Notes under the pieces: generated by a model
Databases searched by the model: none
Told to the model about the DNA's origin: nothing
Seen by the model: the letters and a program-made list of their open reading frames with translations, nothing else
From: JBCCFW01 sp039029535
GTDB taxonomy: Bacteria > Acidobacteriota > JBCCFW01
Assembly (NCBI GenBank): GCA_039029535.1
Contig: JBCCFW010000093.1
Coordinates: forward strand, 1 to 29,477
DNA: 29,477 bases
Direction of reading: 5' to 3'
In this document: one piece after another, positions 14,258 through 22,905 of the stretch
Numbering within the stretch: position 1 is the stretch's first letter
How the letters are laid out: every line of letters begins with the position of its first letter
Made by a program: the position numbers and the translations under genes

Positions 14258-17071
14258 ATGGTGTCGTCGCCGCTCTCGCTCCGCCTGCTCGGTCAGGCTC
14301 TCCTCTCCTGTTGTCTCCTGACGATCCTCTCCGCGGCCGCGCAGGCTCAACAGGCTTGCTGTCTCGCCGACGGGACCTGCGTCGACCTGCGCCCCGCCGC
14401 CTGCCGCGGCATGGGCGGCACGCCCCAGGGTGGCGGCACCGACTGCGCCTCCACGACGTGTCCGGTGCTCGAGGCCTGCTGCCTGTTCGGACCCATGGGC
14501 ATGGAGTGCCAGGACCTCTCGACCGACGACTGCCTCGCCATGGGCGGGGCCTCGCAAGGGGTCGGCAGCAACTGCGCCGCCATCGACTGCAACGCGGCGG
14601 CGTGCTGCTTCGCCGACGGGAGCTGCATGGACCTCGGGTTCATGGAGTGCTTCGACATGGGCGGTCAGCCCGACTTTGGCGGTGCCGCCTGTGCGGACAC
14701 GGCCTGTCCGGAGCTCACCGGTGCTTGCTGCATGGCGGGCCCTGGCGGCTCCACCTGCACCGTGGAGACCGAAGCCGACTGCGACGCGGCTGGCGGGACC
14801 TTCCTCGGGGTCGGCACCGACTGTGCTGGCGTCGACTGTGACGAGACCCAGGCCTGCTGTCAGGGTGACGGCACGTGCACGGATCTCTCCATCGCCGAGT
14901 GCGGAGCCGCCGGCGGCACGGCGCAGGGGCCAGGCACCGACTGCGCCGGCACGACCTGTCCGGTGGCCGAGGCCTGTTGTCTCTTCGGGCCCATGGGCAT
15001 GGACTGCCAGGACCTCACGCCCGCCGACTGCGCTGCCATGGGTGGCACCTCACGGGGAGCCGGCACCGACTGCGCCATGACCGACTGCGACGAGGCCGCG
15101 TGCTGCTTCACCGATGGAAGCTGCATGGACCTCGGGTTCATGGAGTGCTTCGACATGGGCGGACAGCCCGACTTCGGCGGTGGCGCCTGCGCCGACACGA
15201 CCTGCCCCGTTCTCACCGGTGCCTGCTGCACGGCCGGGCCGGGTGGCTCGACCTGCACGGTGGAGACCGAGGCCGACTGTGACGCAGCCGGCGGCAGCTT
15301 CCTCGGTGAGGGCACCGACTGCGCCGGCGTCGACTGCGACGCGACTCAGGCCTGCTGTCAGGGCGACGGCACTTGCTCGGACCTCAGCGTCGTCGACTGC
15401 GGAGCAGCCGGTGGCACGCCGCAGGGCGACGGCACCGACTGTGCCGGGACCACCTGCCCGATGTCCGAGGCCTGCTGCCTGTTCGGGCCCATGGGTCTCG
15501 AGTGCGACGATCTCCTCCCCGCCGACTGCGTGGACATGGGCGGCCTGACCCGCGGTCCGGGCAGCACCTGCGCGACCACCGACTGCAACGCGGCCGCCTG
15601 CTGCTTCCCCGACGGGAGCTGCATGGACCTGGGCTTCATGGAGTGCTTCGACATGGGCGGCGAGGTGATCGACCCGGGCATGGGCTGTGACGCCGTCACC
15701 TGCCCCGTCCGCCTCGGGGCCTGCTGCACGCCGGACGGCGGCGGTGGCTTCGACTGCACCGAGGAGACCCAGGCCGACTGCGACGCGGCCGGTGGCAGCT
15801 TCCAGGGTGAAGGGACGACCTGTGCCGCTGTCGACTGCACCGCGCGTCAGGCCTGCTGCTTCCCTGACGGAAGCTGCATGGACGAGGTCGCCGGCGACTG
15901 CGGCATCGCGGGTGGCACGCCCCAGGGCGACGGCACCGACTGCGCGACGACGACCTGTCCGGTCACCGAGGCCTGCTGTCTGGTCGGCCCCATGGGAGCG
16001 ACCTGCATGGACCTGCTTCCGGCCGACTGCGCCGATCAGTTCGGCACGAGCCTCGGCGAAGGCAGCTCCTGCGCCACGGCCGACTGTGACTCCAGCGCCT
16101 GCTGCATGGCCGACGGCTCGTGCGAGGACCGCGAGTTCTTCGACTGCTTCATGGCCGGTGGCACGCCCCAGGGCGCGGGCACCGACTGCGCCGGCACGAG
16201 CTGCGACACGGAGGCGTGCTGCCTGGACTTGGGCGGTGGCCCCCCGGCGTGCGACGACCTCACGCAAGGCGACTGCGCCTTCCAGGGCGGCATGGCGCAA
16301 GGAGTCGGCACCGACTGTGCCAGCACCACTTGCCCGGAGGTCATGCCGCAGGCCTGCTGCAACGCCGACGGCACCTGCGCCGACCTGACGCCCGACGAGT
16401 GCACGGCCGCCGGCGGCGTGCCTCAGGGTGACGGCACCGACTGCACCGGAACCACCTGCCCCACCGGTGACGGTGCCTGCTGCCTCGCCGACGGGAGTTG
16501 CATGGACACCAGCGCGATGGACTGCATGACCCTCGGCGGCACCTTCCAGGGCGACGGCACCGACTGCGCGACGACGACCTGCCCTCAGCCAGAAGGAGCC
16601 TGCTGCCTGGCGGACGGGACCTGCACGGACGGCACCGAGGACGACTGCATGATGGTGGCTGGCGACTACCGCGGCGACGGCACGGACTGTGCGTCGACCG
16701 ACTGCTCGGCGGCCCTGCCCGGGTGGGTGCCCAGCGGCACGGCGGATCGCCCGGGTGAGCCCTTGAGGATCACGCGGCTCGGCGCGACGGACGTCCTCCT
16801 GAGCTGGAGCACGAGTTGCAGCCCCGAGGCGGTCGACGCCACCGTTCACGAAGGCACGCTCGGTGTCTGGTACAGCCACGACGCGGTGCTCTGTGACACC
16901 GAGGGAGCGATGACGACGGCGACGATCACGCCCGCCGACGGCAACCGCTACTTCCTCATCATCCCGGTCACCGCCGACGACGAGGGCAGCGCGGGGGTGG
17001 CGTCGGATGGCACGGAGCGACCGGCGTCAGGCACGACCTGTCTCACCGGTCGGCAGCTCGGCTGTCCATGA
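14258..17071 (+). CDS. Secreted cysteine-rich repeat protein (19 ACC-x-DG-C units)
   Basis: The 937-aa protein has a signal peptide (LLSCCLLTILSAAAQAQ). Nineteen units of about 40 aa follow (residues about 32-818). Each has the pattern ACC-x(3-6)-C-x(7-9)-C-x(3)-GG-x(5-7)-G-TDC-x(4)-C, giving six or so cysteines per unit. The cysteines probably form disulfides outside the cytoplasm. The last 115 residues are a separate cysteine-containing beta domain (LLSWSTSCSP..., ...RYFLIIPVTADDEGSAG) resembling a fibronectin-III-like module. Similar ACCLADGTC repeats occur in secreted planctomycete-type proteins of unknown role. ATG 14258 was preferred to TTG 14243 because it directly precedes the signal peptide and GGGG lies 9 bases upstream. 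Adhesion or a structural surface role is inference. Confidence 0.82.
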   Translation: MVSSPLSLRLLGQALLSCCLLTILSAAAQAQQACCLADGTCVDLRPAACRGMGGTPQGGGTDCASTTCPVLEACCLFGPMGMECQDLSTDDCLAMGGASQGVGSNCAAIDCNAAACCFADGSCMDLGFMECFDMGGQPDFGGAACADTACPELTGACCMAGPGGSTCTVETEADCDAAGGTFLGVGTDCAGVDCDETQACCQGDGTCTDLSIAECGAAGGTAQGPGTDCAGTTCPVAEACCLFGPMGMDCQDLTPADCAAMGGTSRGAGTDCAMTDCDEAACCFTDGSCMDLGFMECFDMGGQPDFGGGACADTTCPVLTGACCTAGPGGSTCTVETEADCDAAGGSFLGEGTDCAGVDCDATQACCQGDGTCSDLSVVDCGAAGGTPQGDGTDCAGTTCPMSEACCLFGPMGLECDDLLPADCVDMGGLTRGPGSTCATTDCNAAACCFPDGSCMDLGFMECFDMGGEVIDPGMGCDAVTCPVRLGACCTPDGGGGFDCTEETQADCDAAGGSFQGEGTTCAAVDCTARQACCFPDGSCMDEVAGDCGIAGGTPQGDGTDCATTTCPVTEACCLVGPMGATCMDLLPADCADQFGTSLGEGSSCATADCDSSACCMADGSCEDREFFDCFMAGGTPQGAGTDCAGTSCDTEACCLDLGGGPPACDDLTQGDCAFQGGMAQGVGTDCASTTCPEVMPQACCNADGTCADLTPDECTAAGGVPQGDGTDCTGTTCPTGDGACCLADGSCMDTSAMDCMTLGGTFQGDGTDCATTTCPQPEGACCLADGTCTDGTEDDCMMVAGDYRGDGTDCASTDCSAALPGWVPSGTADRPGEPLRITRLGATDVLLSWSTSCSPEAVDATVHEGTLGVWYSHDAVLCDTEGAMTTATITPADGNRYFLIIPVTADDEGSAGVASDGTERPASGTTCLTGRQLGCP
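14351..16711 (+). repeat. Tandem cysteine-module array with a 498-bp higher-order repeat
   Basis: Nineteen about-120-bp units lie in tandem. Units occur in a fixed order by their first residue and content (Q, E, A, G types). Identical four-unit blocks begin at CAG 14351, 14849, 15347 and 15848, giving periods of 498, 498 and 501 bp. After the third block the order loosens (units 15-19 are single). Neighbouring blocks share long near-identical DNA, pointing to repeated block duplication by unequal recombination. Confidence 0.88.
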
Positions 17072-17096
17072 CGACACGAAGGGCGGTTGGGGGCGA

Positions 17097-17471
17097 TCAC
17101 TCGCCGGTCGCTCCCCCGCCGTCGTCGAGCTTGCTGACCCAGTAGAACACCACGTCGTCGTCCGGGAGCGGCACCCGCAGGACGGCGGCGTGGGCCCGTT
17201 GGTCGTCGCTCAGACGGAGCGGTGTCGGGTTGGTCGTGAGCTGCACGGCGTGGTCACGGGCGGCGAGCCAGGCGGGATCGGGGGCTGGTTCGCGGAGTCG
17301 TGGAACGAGCACGATCAGCACCAGCGCCACCGGTGCGAGGGCGAGCCCCACGACCCGGCGACGGCGTCGGGCCGCGAGCGCTCGTCGCTCGCTCCGCAGC
17401 CGTTCGCGCAGGGCGTCGAGACCGCCGGGCGGTGGAGCGTGCTGATGAAAGACGTGGTCGAGGTCGTTCAT
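17097..17471 (-). CDS. Small single-pass membrane protein, likely anti-sigma factor
   Basis: The 124-aa protein has a cytoplasmic N-terminal part (about 1-39) that ends in a very basic stretch (ARRRRR). One membrane segment follows (VVGLALAPVALVLIVLVP, about 40-57), then a short external domain of about 65 residues. Its ATG overlaps the stop of the ECF sigma gene (ATGA, 17468-17471), the usual arrangement of sigma/anti-sigma pairs. No zinc-binding HxxxCxxC motif is present, so it is not a ZAS-type anti-sigma factor. The call rests on position and topology. Confidence 0.55.
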   Translation of the reverse strand: MNDLDHVFHQHAPPPGGLDALRERLRSERRALAARRRRRVVGLALAPVALVLIVLVPRLREPAPDPAWLAARDHAVQLTTNPTPLRLSDDQRAHAAVLRVPLPDDDVVFYWVSKLDDGGGATGE

Positions 17472-18019
17472 GACCGGGCCTCTTCGGAGTCGTCGGACGG
17501 AGCCGTCGTGTCGAGGGTCTGGCGGAGGAGCTTCAGGGCTCGGTGTCGTCGTGAGCCGACGGTGCCGGCGGGAATGCCGAGGACCTCACCGATGGCGGCG
17601 TGGGTGAGCTCGGCGGTCTCGCAGAGGACGACGACCCGGCGCAGGTCGTCGGGGAGTCGCTCCACCGCCTCGCGGAGTCGGGCCGTCTCCTGCGCCCGAC
17701 CGAGGGTCTCGTCGGCGATGGGCGCGGCGCTGGGAGCGTCGGCCAGGGCCTCGATCCCGAGGAAGCGCCAGAGCTTCTTCTTGCGACGACGGCTGGCGGC
17801 GAGGTTGAGGGCGATGCGATAGACCAGCGCCTCCACCGTGGCCGGCCGGACGTCGGCTCGGCGATGCCAGAGACGCACGAAGGCCTCCTGCACGACCTCG
17901 CGCGCGTCCTCGTGGTTCCACAGCCAGCGGTACACGACGGCGTGCACGGGCTTCTCGAGACGCACGAAGAGGGTCTCCACGTCCGCCTCGTCGAGGCCCG
18001 CTGCGCGTTGCTCGCTCAC
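17468..18019 (-). CDS. ECF RNA polymerase sigma factor
   Basis: The 183-aa protein has sigma region 2 (about 18-90: VYRWLWNHEDAREVVQEAFVRLW, then YRIALNLAASRRRKK for -10 contact). A linker follows, then region 4 (about 118-170: LPDDLRRVVVLCETAELTH, then the helix-turn-helix IGEVLGIPAGTVGSRRHRAL). The GTG at 18019 was chosen because conserved sequence starts right after it and the upstream lipoprotein gene stops 17 bases earlier; longer frames would overlap that gene heavily. It forms an operon with the lipoprotein before it and the likely anti-sigma gene after it. The target genes are unknown. Confidence 0.88.
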   Translation of the reverse strand: MSEQRAAGLDEADVETLFVRLEKPVHAVVYRWLWNHEDAREVVQEAFVRLWHRRADVRPATVEALVYRIALNLAASRRRKKKLWRFLGIEALADAPSAAPIADETLGRAQETARLREAVERLPDDLRRVVVLCETAELTHAAIGEVLGIPAGTVGSRRHRALKLLRQTLDTTAPSDDSEEARS

Positions 18020-18036
18020 GGAGCTTCGAACCTTGT

Positions 18037-18795
18037 CTAGAGAAGCTCGGCCTTCACGATGTAGAGGATGAAGTCTGGGTGATCGGCCTCGTCGTCCTGC
18101 CTGATCGGGAAGTCGCTCTGACCCATGACCAGGTGCTGACCGGGACGCAGCGCGATGCTGGCCCCGAAGCTCTGTCGGCGGTCGAGGGTGAGCTCGGTCC
18201 TCGCATGGATCCACTCTTCGCCGACGTCGAGGACGGTCTGCTTCACGGCAGACCGACGGCCGGAGAGGTCCGTCGGGGTCCAGCCATTGGGAACGAGGCG
18301 GTTGTCGGTGGCCGAGGCAATCTCGAGACGCTCGATGAGCTCGAAGCCCAGGGGCCCCTGGGCCTCCGTGATGCGCGCCAGCACGTGCTTCAGCTCGGCT
18401 GGTGGCTGGCTGCCGACTGACTGCGTTCCGCTACGAGCCCCCACGAACCAGTAGGTGAAGCGGACCGAGCGGGCCTTCACGCCAGCCGAGGCGTGGAGGT
18501 CACGGAGGCTCTCGACGAGGAGACCGACGCCCTGGTGAACCCTCGGCGTGGCGAGGACCAGCACTTGGCCACCGGGAGCCGAGCTGAGGCGACCGTAGGC
18601 CGGCGAGTCGGTCTGGCTGCTGAGGACGCCCCGCAGTGACTCTTGGAACGCCTTCTGGTGAGCCTCCGGCACGTCATAGGACCGCAGCTCGAGAGCGGCG
18701 GACGTGGGCGCGGCCGTCGCAGGTGCCGGGGACTGACACGAGACCGACAGCAGGGCGAGAGTGAGAACGGTGGTGAGGGTCGGTGAGCGCGACAT
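18037..18795 (-). CDS. Lipoprotein of unknown function, first gene of the sigma operon
   Basis: The 252-aa product has a lipoprotein-type signal (TLALLSVSC, Cys20; the -3 position is Ser rather than the preferred Leu). An alanine-rich tether follows. The first domain (about 35-95) has the pattern ELRSYDVPEAHQKAFQESLRGVL...GQVLVLATPRVHQGVGLL, resembling the short N-domains of secretins and STN-type folds. The second domain (about 100-250) is beta-rich, with repeated mentions of amphipathic strands and no recognised family. It stands 17 bases before the ECF sigma start. That placement suggests a sensor, or an envelope part whose state is reported by the sigma/anti-sigma pair. This is inference. 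Confidence 0.62.
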   Translation of the reverse strand: MSRSPTLTTVLTLALLSVSCQSPAPATAAPTSAALELRSYDVPEAHQKAFQESLRGVLSSQTDSPAYGRLSSAPGGQVLVLATPRVHQGVGLLVESLRDLHASAGVKARSVRFTYWFVGARSGTQSVGSQPPAELKHVLARITEAQGPLGFELIERLEIASATDNRLVPNGWTPTDLSGRRSAVKQTVLDVGEEWIHARTELTLDRRQSFGASIALRPGQHLVMGQSDFPIRQDDEADHPDFILYIVKAELL

Positions 18796-18954
18796 GGCTT
18801 TCTCTCCGAGGAGCGAGTCGGGGCGCGCTCTCCTGCGGCCCCCTGCTCTCGATCGTTGCTACGCACGGGCCCGAGCATCCTTCACGAGCGACGTCGGATT
18901 TCTCCAGCGGGGCATCCTGGAAAGTGCACGGTCGCCTCGGCCCGATCGGCCCGT

Positions 18955-18973
18955 CGAACGGCGCTGCCGTTCG
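18955..18973. repeat. Inverted repeat in the divergent control region
   Basis: CGAACGG (18955-18961) and CCGTTCG (18967-18973) flank a 5-base loop. The element lies between the lipoprotein gene (-) and the GloVer gene (+), 72 bases before the latter's ATG. It may be an operator or an mRNA hairpin. Confidence 0.4.
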
Positions 18974-19044
18974 CGCCGTCGCGTCTGAGGCACGATTGGA
19001 GTAGCGTTTCCCAACACTCCAGCCTGCACCGTTCGGAGCTCGGC

Positions 19045-21456
19045 ATGCGCGCTCACGCCCCGTCGCTCGCCCTCTCGGTTTTCCTACTCACGGCTTCGGT
19101 CGCGGGTGCGCAGTTTTCGCTGCTGCACGTCTTCGACCAGCCCAACGGCCTGCAGCCCGACGGGATGACCCAGCTCATCTCCGACGGGACCCGCCTCTAC
19201 GGAGTGACCGAGCTCGGGGGCGATCTCGGTGAGAACGAGGGCTACGGGGTCGTCTACTCGATCCGACTCGACGGCTCGGACTTCACCGTCCTGCATCAAT
19301 TCGATGGCGAGGAGGGTGGCCGGGAACCGGACGGCCACCTCGTCCTGGACGGGACGCGGCTCTACGGTGCCGCCAGCGAGGGTGGCGACGGCGGCGGTGT
19401 TCTCTTCGCCATCGACACCGACGGCTCCGACTTCACCGAGCTCCACGAGTTCGACGAGCCCGGTCGCCCCACCGGCTGTCTCGTGCTCGACGGTGCGACC
19501 CTCCACGGCATGACCTCGGAGGGTGGGGACTTCGAGAGTGGCACGCTCTTCTCCATCGGCACCGACGGGAGCGGCTTCACCACCCTCCACCACTTCGAGT
19601 CAGGGACGGCCGCCAACGGTGCCCGGCCCGTCGCAGGGCTCCTGCTCGACGGCACCCGTCTCTACGGGACGACCGAGGACGGAGGCACCGGCCATGCCAA
19701 CGAGGACCAGGACGGCGTCGTCTTCGCGATCGACACCGACGGGACCGGCTTCACCATCCTCCACTCCTTCCTCGGTCTGGCCGGTGACGACGGCGCCGAC
19801 CCCCGGGGCAACCTCATCCTGGTCGACGGCACCCTGTACGGCACGACGGACGACGGCGGCGACGACAGCGCGGGCGACGACGATGACGAGAATGGCCGGG
19901 GCACGGTGTTCTCGATCGAGACCGATGGAACGAGCTTCACTCTCCTGCACGAGTTCACGGGCGACGACGGACGCGATCCCGAGGGAGCGCTCGTCCACCA
20001 CGGCGGCAGGCTCTGGGGTCTCGCCGAGCGCGGCGGTGCCGACGACGAGGGCACGTTGTACTCGCTGCTGCCCGATGGCACCGACGTCACCGTGCATCAC
20101 GAGTTCACGCTCGACGTGGACGGAGGTCGGGCCGAGGGCGGTCTGATCGTCGTCGACGACCGCCTGCTCGGCGTCATCCATGGGCCGGGCGAGGACGGGA
20201 TCAAGCTGCGCGGCACCGTGCTCTCCTTCGACCCGACCACCGACGAGCTCACCACCCTTCACTACTTCTCCCGCTTCGACGGACGCCGGCCCGATGGGAT
20301 GACGAAGCTGGTGTCCGACGGCGAGCGGCTCTACGGGGTCACGATCCGTGGTGGATCCACGGAAGAAGAAGGCAACGGCACGATCTACGCGCTCGACCTC
20401 AATGGGGCCGCCTTCACCGTGCTGCACTGCTTCGAGCTCGAGGTGGGCGGGATCAACCCGATGGGTCATCTCGTTCTCGACGGAACCCGCCTCTACGGTG
20501 CCACTCGCACCGGGGCCGACTTCGGCAACGGCACCCTCTTCGAGATCGACACGGACGGCACGGGCTTCGATGTCATCCACGTCTTCGAGGAATTCGGCGA
20601 CGTCACCGGCTGCCTCCTCCTCGATGGCACGACCCTGTACGGGATGGCCTCCACCGGTGGGGACTTCGGGGCCGGCGTGATCTTCTCCATCGAGACCGAC
20701 GGTAGCGGGCTGACCGTCCTCCATCACTTCGAGGAAGACGCTGCGGACAACGGCCATCAGCCGGTCGCCGGCCTGATCCTCGACGGCGACCGGCTCTACG
20801 GCACCACCGAGCACGGCGGGGCCGGCTTCGATGACTCGGACCAGGACGGGATCGTCTTCGCGATCGACACCGACGGGACGGACTTCACCATCCTCCACTC
20901 CTTCGAGGGGCTGGACGAGGACGACGGTGCCGACCCACGAGGCAACCTCCTCCTCGTCGACGGCGTCCTGTTCGGGATGACCGACGACGGCGGCTTCGGT
21001 GATGACGATGACGAGACGGGACGCGGCACCGTGTTCTCCATCGAAACGGATGGCAGCGACCTCACCCTGCTCCACGAGCTCCAGGGTGGTCCTGGTGGTG
21101 GCCGCGACGGTGAGGGCAGCCTCCTCCTCCACCGCGGTCTCTTCTACGGTCTGACCGAGCGCGGAGGCGCCTTCGACGACGGCGTGCTCTTCTCGATGCG
21201 TCCCGACGGCACCGACTTCACCGTCCTCCACGAGTTCGACGACACCGTCGATCAGGGCCGGTCCGAGGGAGCGCTCATCGTGATCGACGACGTCCTCTAC
21301 GGCGTGGCCAACGGTCGGGAGGACGAGCCTGGGGCGGTCTTCCGCTACGAGCTGGATCTCGGTCCGACTCAGGTCCCGACGTTGCCCGAGTGGGCCCTGA
21401 TCCTCCTCGGCTCGGCCGTGGTCCTCACCGGTGCCGTCGTCCTGCGGGCTCGCTGA
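19045..21456 (+). CDS. Secreted GloVer-repeat beta-propeller protein with IPTL-CTERM
   Basis: The 803-aa protein has a signal peptide (LALSVFLLTASVAGA). Fourteen repeats of the GloVer type follow (TIGR03803-like: LHxF...DG..P.G.L.LDGTRLYGTT..GG...GTVFSIDTDGS.FT). The C-terminus is an IPTL-CTERM-like signal (VPTLPEWALI, hydrophobic helix, RAR). Repeats 1-7 match repeats 8-14 one by one, so the protein is two seven-repeat halves, each probably a seven-bladed propeller. It is strongly acidic, with DDDD runs in repeats 5 and 12 that could bind calcium. GGAG 19034-19037 supports ATG 19045; the longer frame upstream is non-coding. Function unknown; a surface or extracellular binding protein is likely. 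Confidence 0.85.
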   Translation: MRAHAPSLALSVFLLTASVAGAQFSLLHVFDQPNGLQPDGMTQLISDGTRLYGVTELGGDLGENEGYGVVYSIRLDGSDFTVLHQFDGEEGGREPDGHLVLDGTRLYGAASEGGDGGGVLFAIDTDGSDFTELHEFDEPGRPTGCLVLDGATLHGMTSEGGDFESGTLFSIGTDGSGFTTLHHFESGTAANGARPVAGLLLDGTRLYGTTEDGGTGHANEDQDGVVFAIDTDGTGFTILHSFLGLAGDDGADPRGNLILVDGTLYGTTDDGGDDSAGDDDDENGRGTVFSIETDGTSFTLLHEFTGDDGRDPEGALVHHGGRLWGLAERGGADDEGTLYSLLPDGTDVTVHHEFTLDVDGGRAEGGLIVVDDRLLGVIHGPGEDGIKLRGTVLSFDPTTDELTTLHYFSRFDGRRPDGMTKLVSDGERLYGVTIRGGSTEEEGNGTIYALDLNGAAFTVLHCFELEVGGINPMGHLVLDGTRLYGATRTGADFGNGTLFEIDTDGTGFDVIHVFEEFGDVTGCLLLDGTTLYGMASTGGDFGAGVIFSIETDGSGLTVLHHFEEDAADNGHQPVAGLILDGDRLYGTTEHGGAGFDDSDQDGIVFAIDTDGTDFTILHSFEGLDEDDGADPRGNLLLVDGVLFGMTDDGGFGDDDDETGRGTVFSIETDGSDLTLLHELQGGPGGGRDGEGSLLLHRGLFYGLTERGGAFDDGVLFSMRPDGTDFTVLHEFDDTVDQGRSEGALIVIDDVLYGVANGREDEPGAVFRYELDLGPTQVPTLPEWALILLGSAVVLTGAVVLRAR
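19114..21366 (+). repeat. 1,134-bp internal duplication of the GloVer gene
   Basis: The first half starts at 19114 and the matching second half at 20248. Exact landmarks fix the period: the PDGMT motif lies at 19156 and again at 20290, 1,134 bp (378 aa, seven times 54) apart. Individual repeats are more similar to their partner seven positions away than to their neighbours. Confidence 0.85.
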
Positions 21457-21517
21457 GCGCGGGACGACGCAGCGGGTGCATGATGGGTCCCTTCATGTTC
21501 AGTTCTGGAGGGAGCCC

Positions 21518-22879
21518 ATGTCGATCTTGGAGTGTCGGTTCGTCTGGAGCGCGGCTGCGCTCCTTCTCGTGGTCGGTGGTACCGCGGCCAGCCCGCCGCT
21601 GAAGCAACCTGCCGCCGACGTCACGGTCACGGTCGTCGTGACGAAGGACGATCTCGCCGTCGATGAGCCGGACCTGACCGGGGTGCCCCTCTTCCGTGTC
21701 CTTCCCGGTGACGTCTATCCGGTGCTGGAGCAGCACGACGGCTGGCTGCGTCTCGGTGGGATCGCCGGCGCCGACGAAGCGTGGCTCCTCGACGAGGAGA
21801 CTCAGTCCGCGCTGTCCAACGAGCGGCCCAGCGTTCGCCTCGGTCCGAAGCGGGCCACGACGTTCACGGCCTCGAAGCCCCTTCGTTGGTGGGAGGACTC
21901 TCGTCGCCTGGTCTCCGATGACGAGCTGCGTGAGCGAAGCCAAGTCAGGGACTTCCGCCTGATGCTGGGGGCCAAGCTCCTCGAAGAAGCGAGACGTGAC
22001 CCGTCGCAGCTACCGGATGGCGAGTCGATCGAGTCGATCGAAGCCGAGCTGCGCAGGCTCGAAGCTCAGGCGGAGCGCACGGAGGCTCGGCTCGCTGGCT
22101 CGGGCAGGAGTCACGACGCTCCGAGCCCAGAGGCGGGGATCGTCCTTCCGTCGAGCGCCGTCACCTCCGCCGAGCCGGCCTATCCGTTCAACGCGGTCCT
22201 GCCCGCCCGCACCGGTCTCGCCTCCACGCCAGAGGGGCTGTGGTCGGTTCAGGGGCAGAGGCTGGGCCTGCTCAATCTCCAGTGGCGCTCCCAGCGCTGG
22301 TCGCTCGCGTTGCCGGAGGACGTGACGATCGTCGACGCCTGCTCGTCGGGCTCGATGGCCTTCCTGCTGCCGCTCGAGTGGACGCAGGGTGAGCCCATCG
22401 CTTGCTTCGACGCGAAGGCACGTCGCCTGGTCGACCCCGTCCCAGCTCCCGACGTGGGCGCGCGCGGTCGGCATGCCAAGGCCATCGCGGCGATCGAGGA
22501 TCGACTCCACGTCGTCGTCAAGCACGTCGGTCGCACGGCCGAGCTCTGGACGGTCGATGCCGAGACCGGCGCGCTCCATGCACGACGAGAGATCACCGGT
22601 TCGAGCCGGAGCCTCTGGCTCGTCAGCTCGATGACCCCTCACGCGGGGCACCTGCTCGCGACCGTCACCCTCGATGCCGATGAGCGTCCCGGCGTGCCGT
22701 CCCTGGTGCGCATCGATCCTGCAGAGGCGCGCGTGGTCCAGGAGCTGTCCCTGGACCACTTCGCGACGGCGCTCGTCGAGCACGAAGGACAGTTGCTGGT
22801 CGAGAGCGCCGAGCTGGAATCGGGCACCTGGGACACGACCTCTCGTGGCTTGCGCGAGCTCACGCTGGTGGAGCCCTGA
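21518..22879 (+). CDS. Secreted protein with SH3-like domain, coiled coil and beta-rich C-terminus
   Basis: The 453-aa product begins with a signal peptide (SAAALLLVVGGTAAS). A bacterial SH3-like domain follows (about 32-90: VTKDDLAVDE, PLFRVLPGDVYPVLEQHDGWLRLG, AWLLDEE), then a charged helical region ending in a coiled coil (about 130-200: IESIEAELRRLEAQAERTEA). From about 235 it is beta-rich with propeller-like phrases (TPEGLWSVQGQRLGLLNLQW, ...LHVVVKHVGRTAELWTVDAETGALHARR). The SH3-like part may bind cell wall or a peptide. ATG 21518 has GGAGG 6-7 bases upstream. The full-length family is not recognised. It is followed 26 bases later by the amine oxidase gene. Confidence 0.65.
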   Translation: MSILECRFVWSAAALLLVVGGTAASPPLKQPAADVTVTVVVTKDDLAVDEPDLTGVPLFRVLPGDVYPVLEQHDGWLRLGGIAGADEAWLLDEETQSALSNERPSVRLGPKRATTFTASKPLRWWEDSRRLVSDDELRERSQVRDFRLMLGAKLLEEARRDPSQLPDGESIESIEAELRRLEAQAERTEARLAGSGRSHDAPSPEAGIVLPSSAVTSAEPAYPFNAVLPARTGLASTPEGLWSVQGQRLGLLNLQWRSQRWSLALPEDVTIVDACSSGSMAFLLPLEWTQGEPIACFDAKARRLVDPVPAPDVGARGRHAKAIAAIEDRLHVVVKHVGRTAELWTVDAETGALHARREITGSSRSLWLVSSMTPHAGHLLATVTLDADERPGVPSLVRIDPAEARVVQELSLDHFATALVEHEGQLLVESAELESGTWDTTSRGLRELTLVEP

Positions 22880-22905
22880 GCCGCAGATGAAGTAGCGTTG
22901 GCGTC

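Noticed and set aside
14351..16711. Possible CRISPR or other spacer array because of the regular repeats
   Set aside because: The period is coding, in frame, and has no unique spacers between short identical repeats.
15050..16879. 609-codon open frame opposite the cysteine-repeat gene
   Set aside because: It mirrors the repeat period of the plus-strand gene, lacks a recognisable domain, and arises from GC-rich repeated codons.
19600..21231. 543-codon open frame opposite the GloVer gene
   Set aside because: Its apparent repeats are the reverse reading of GloVer repeats; the plus-strand frame has a signal peptide, Shine-Dalgarno and sorting signal.
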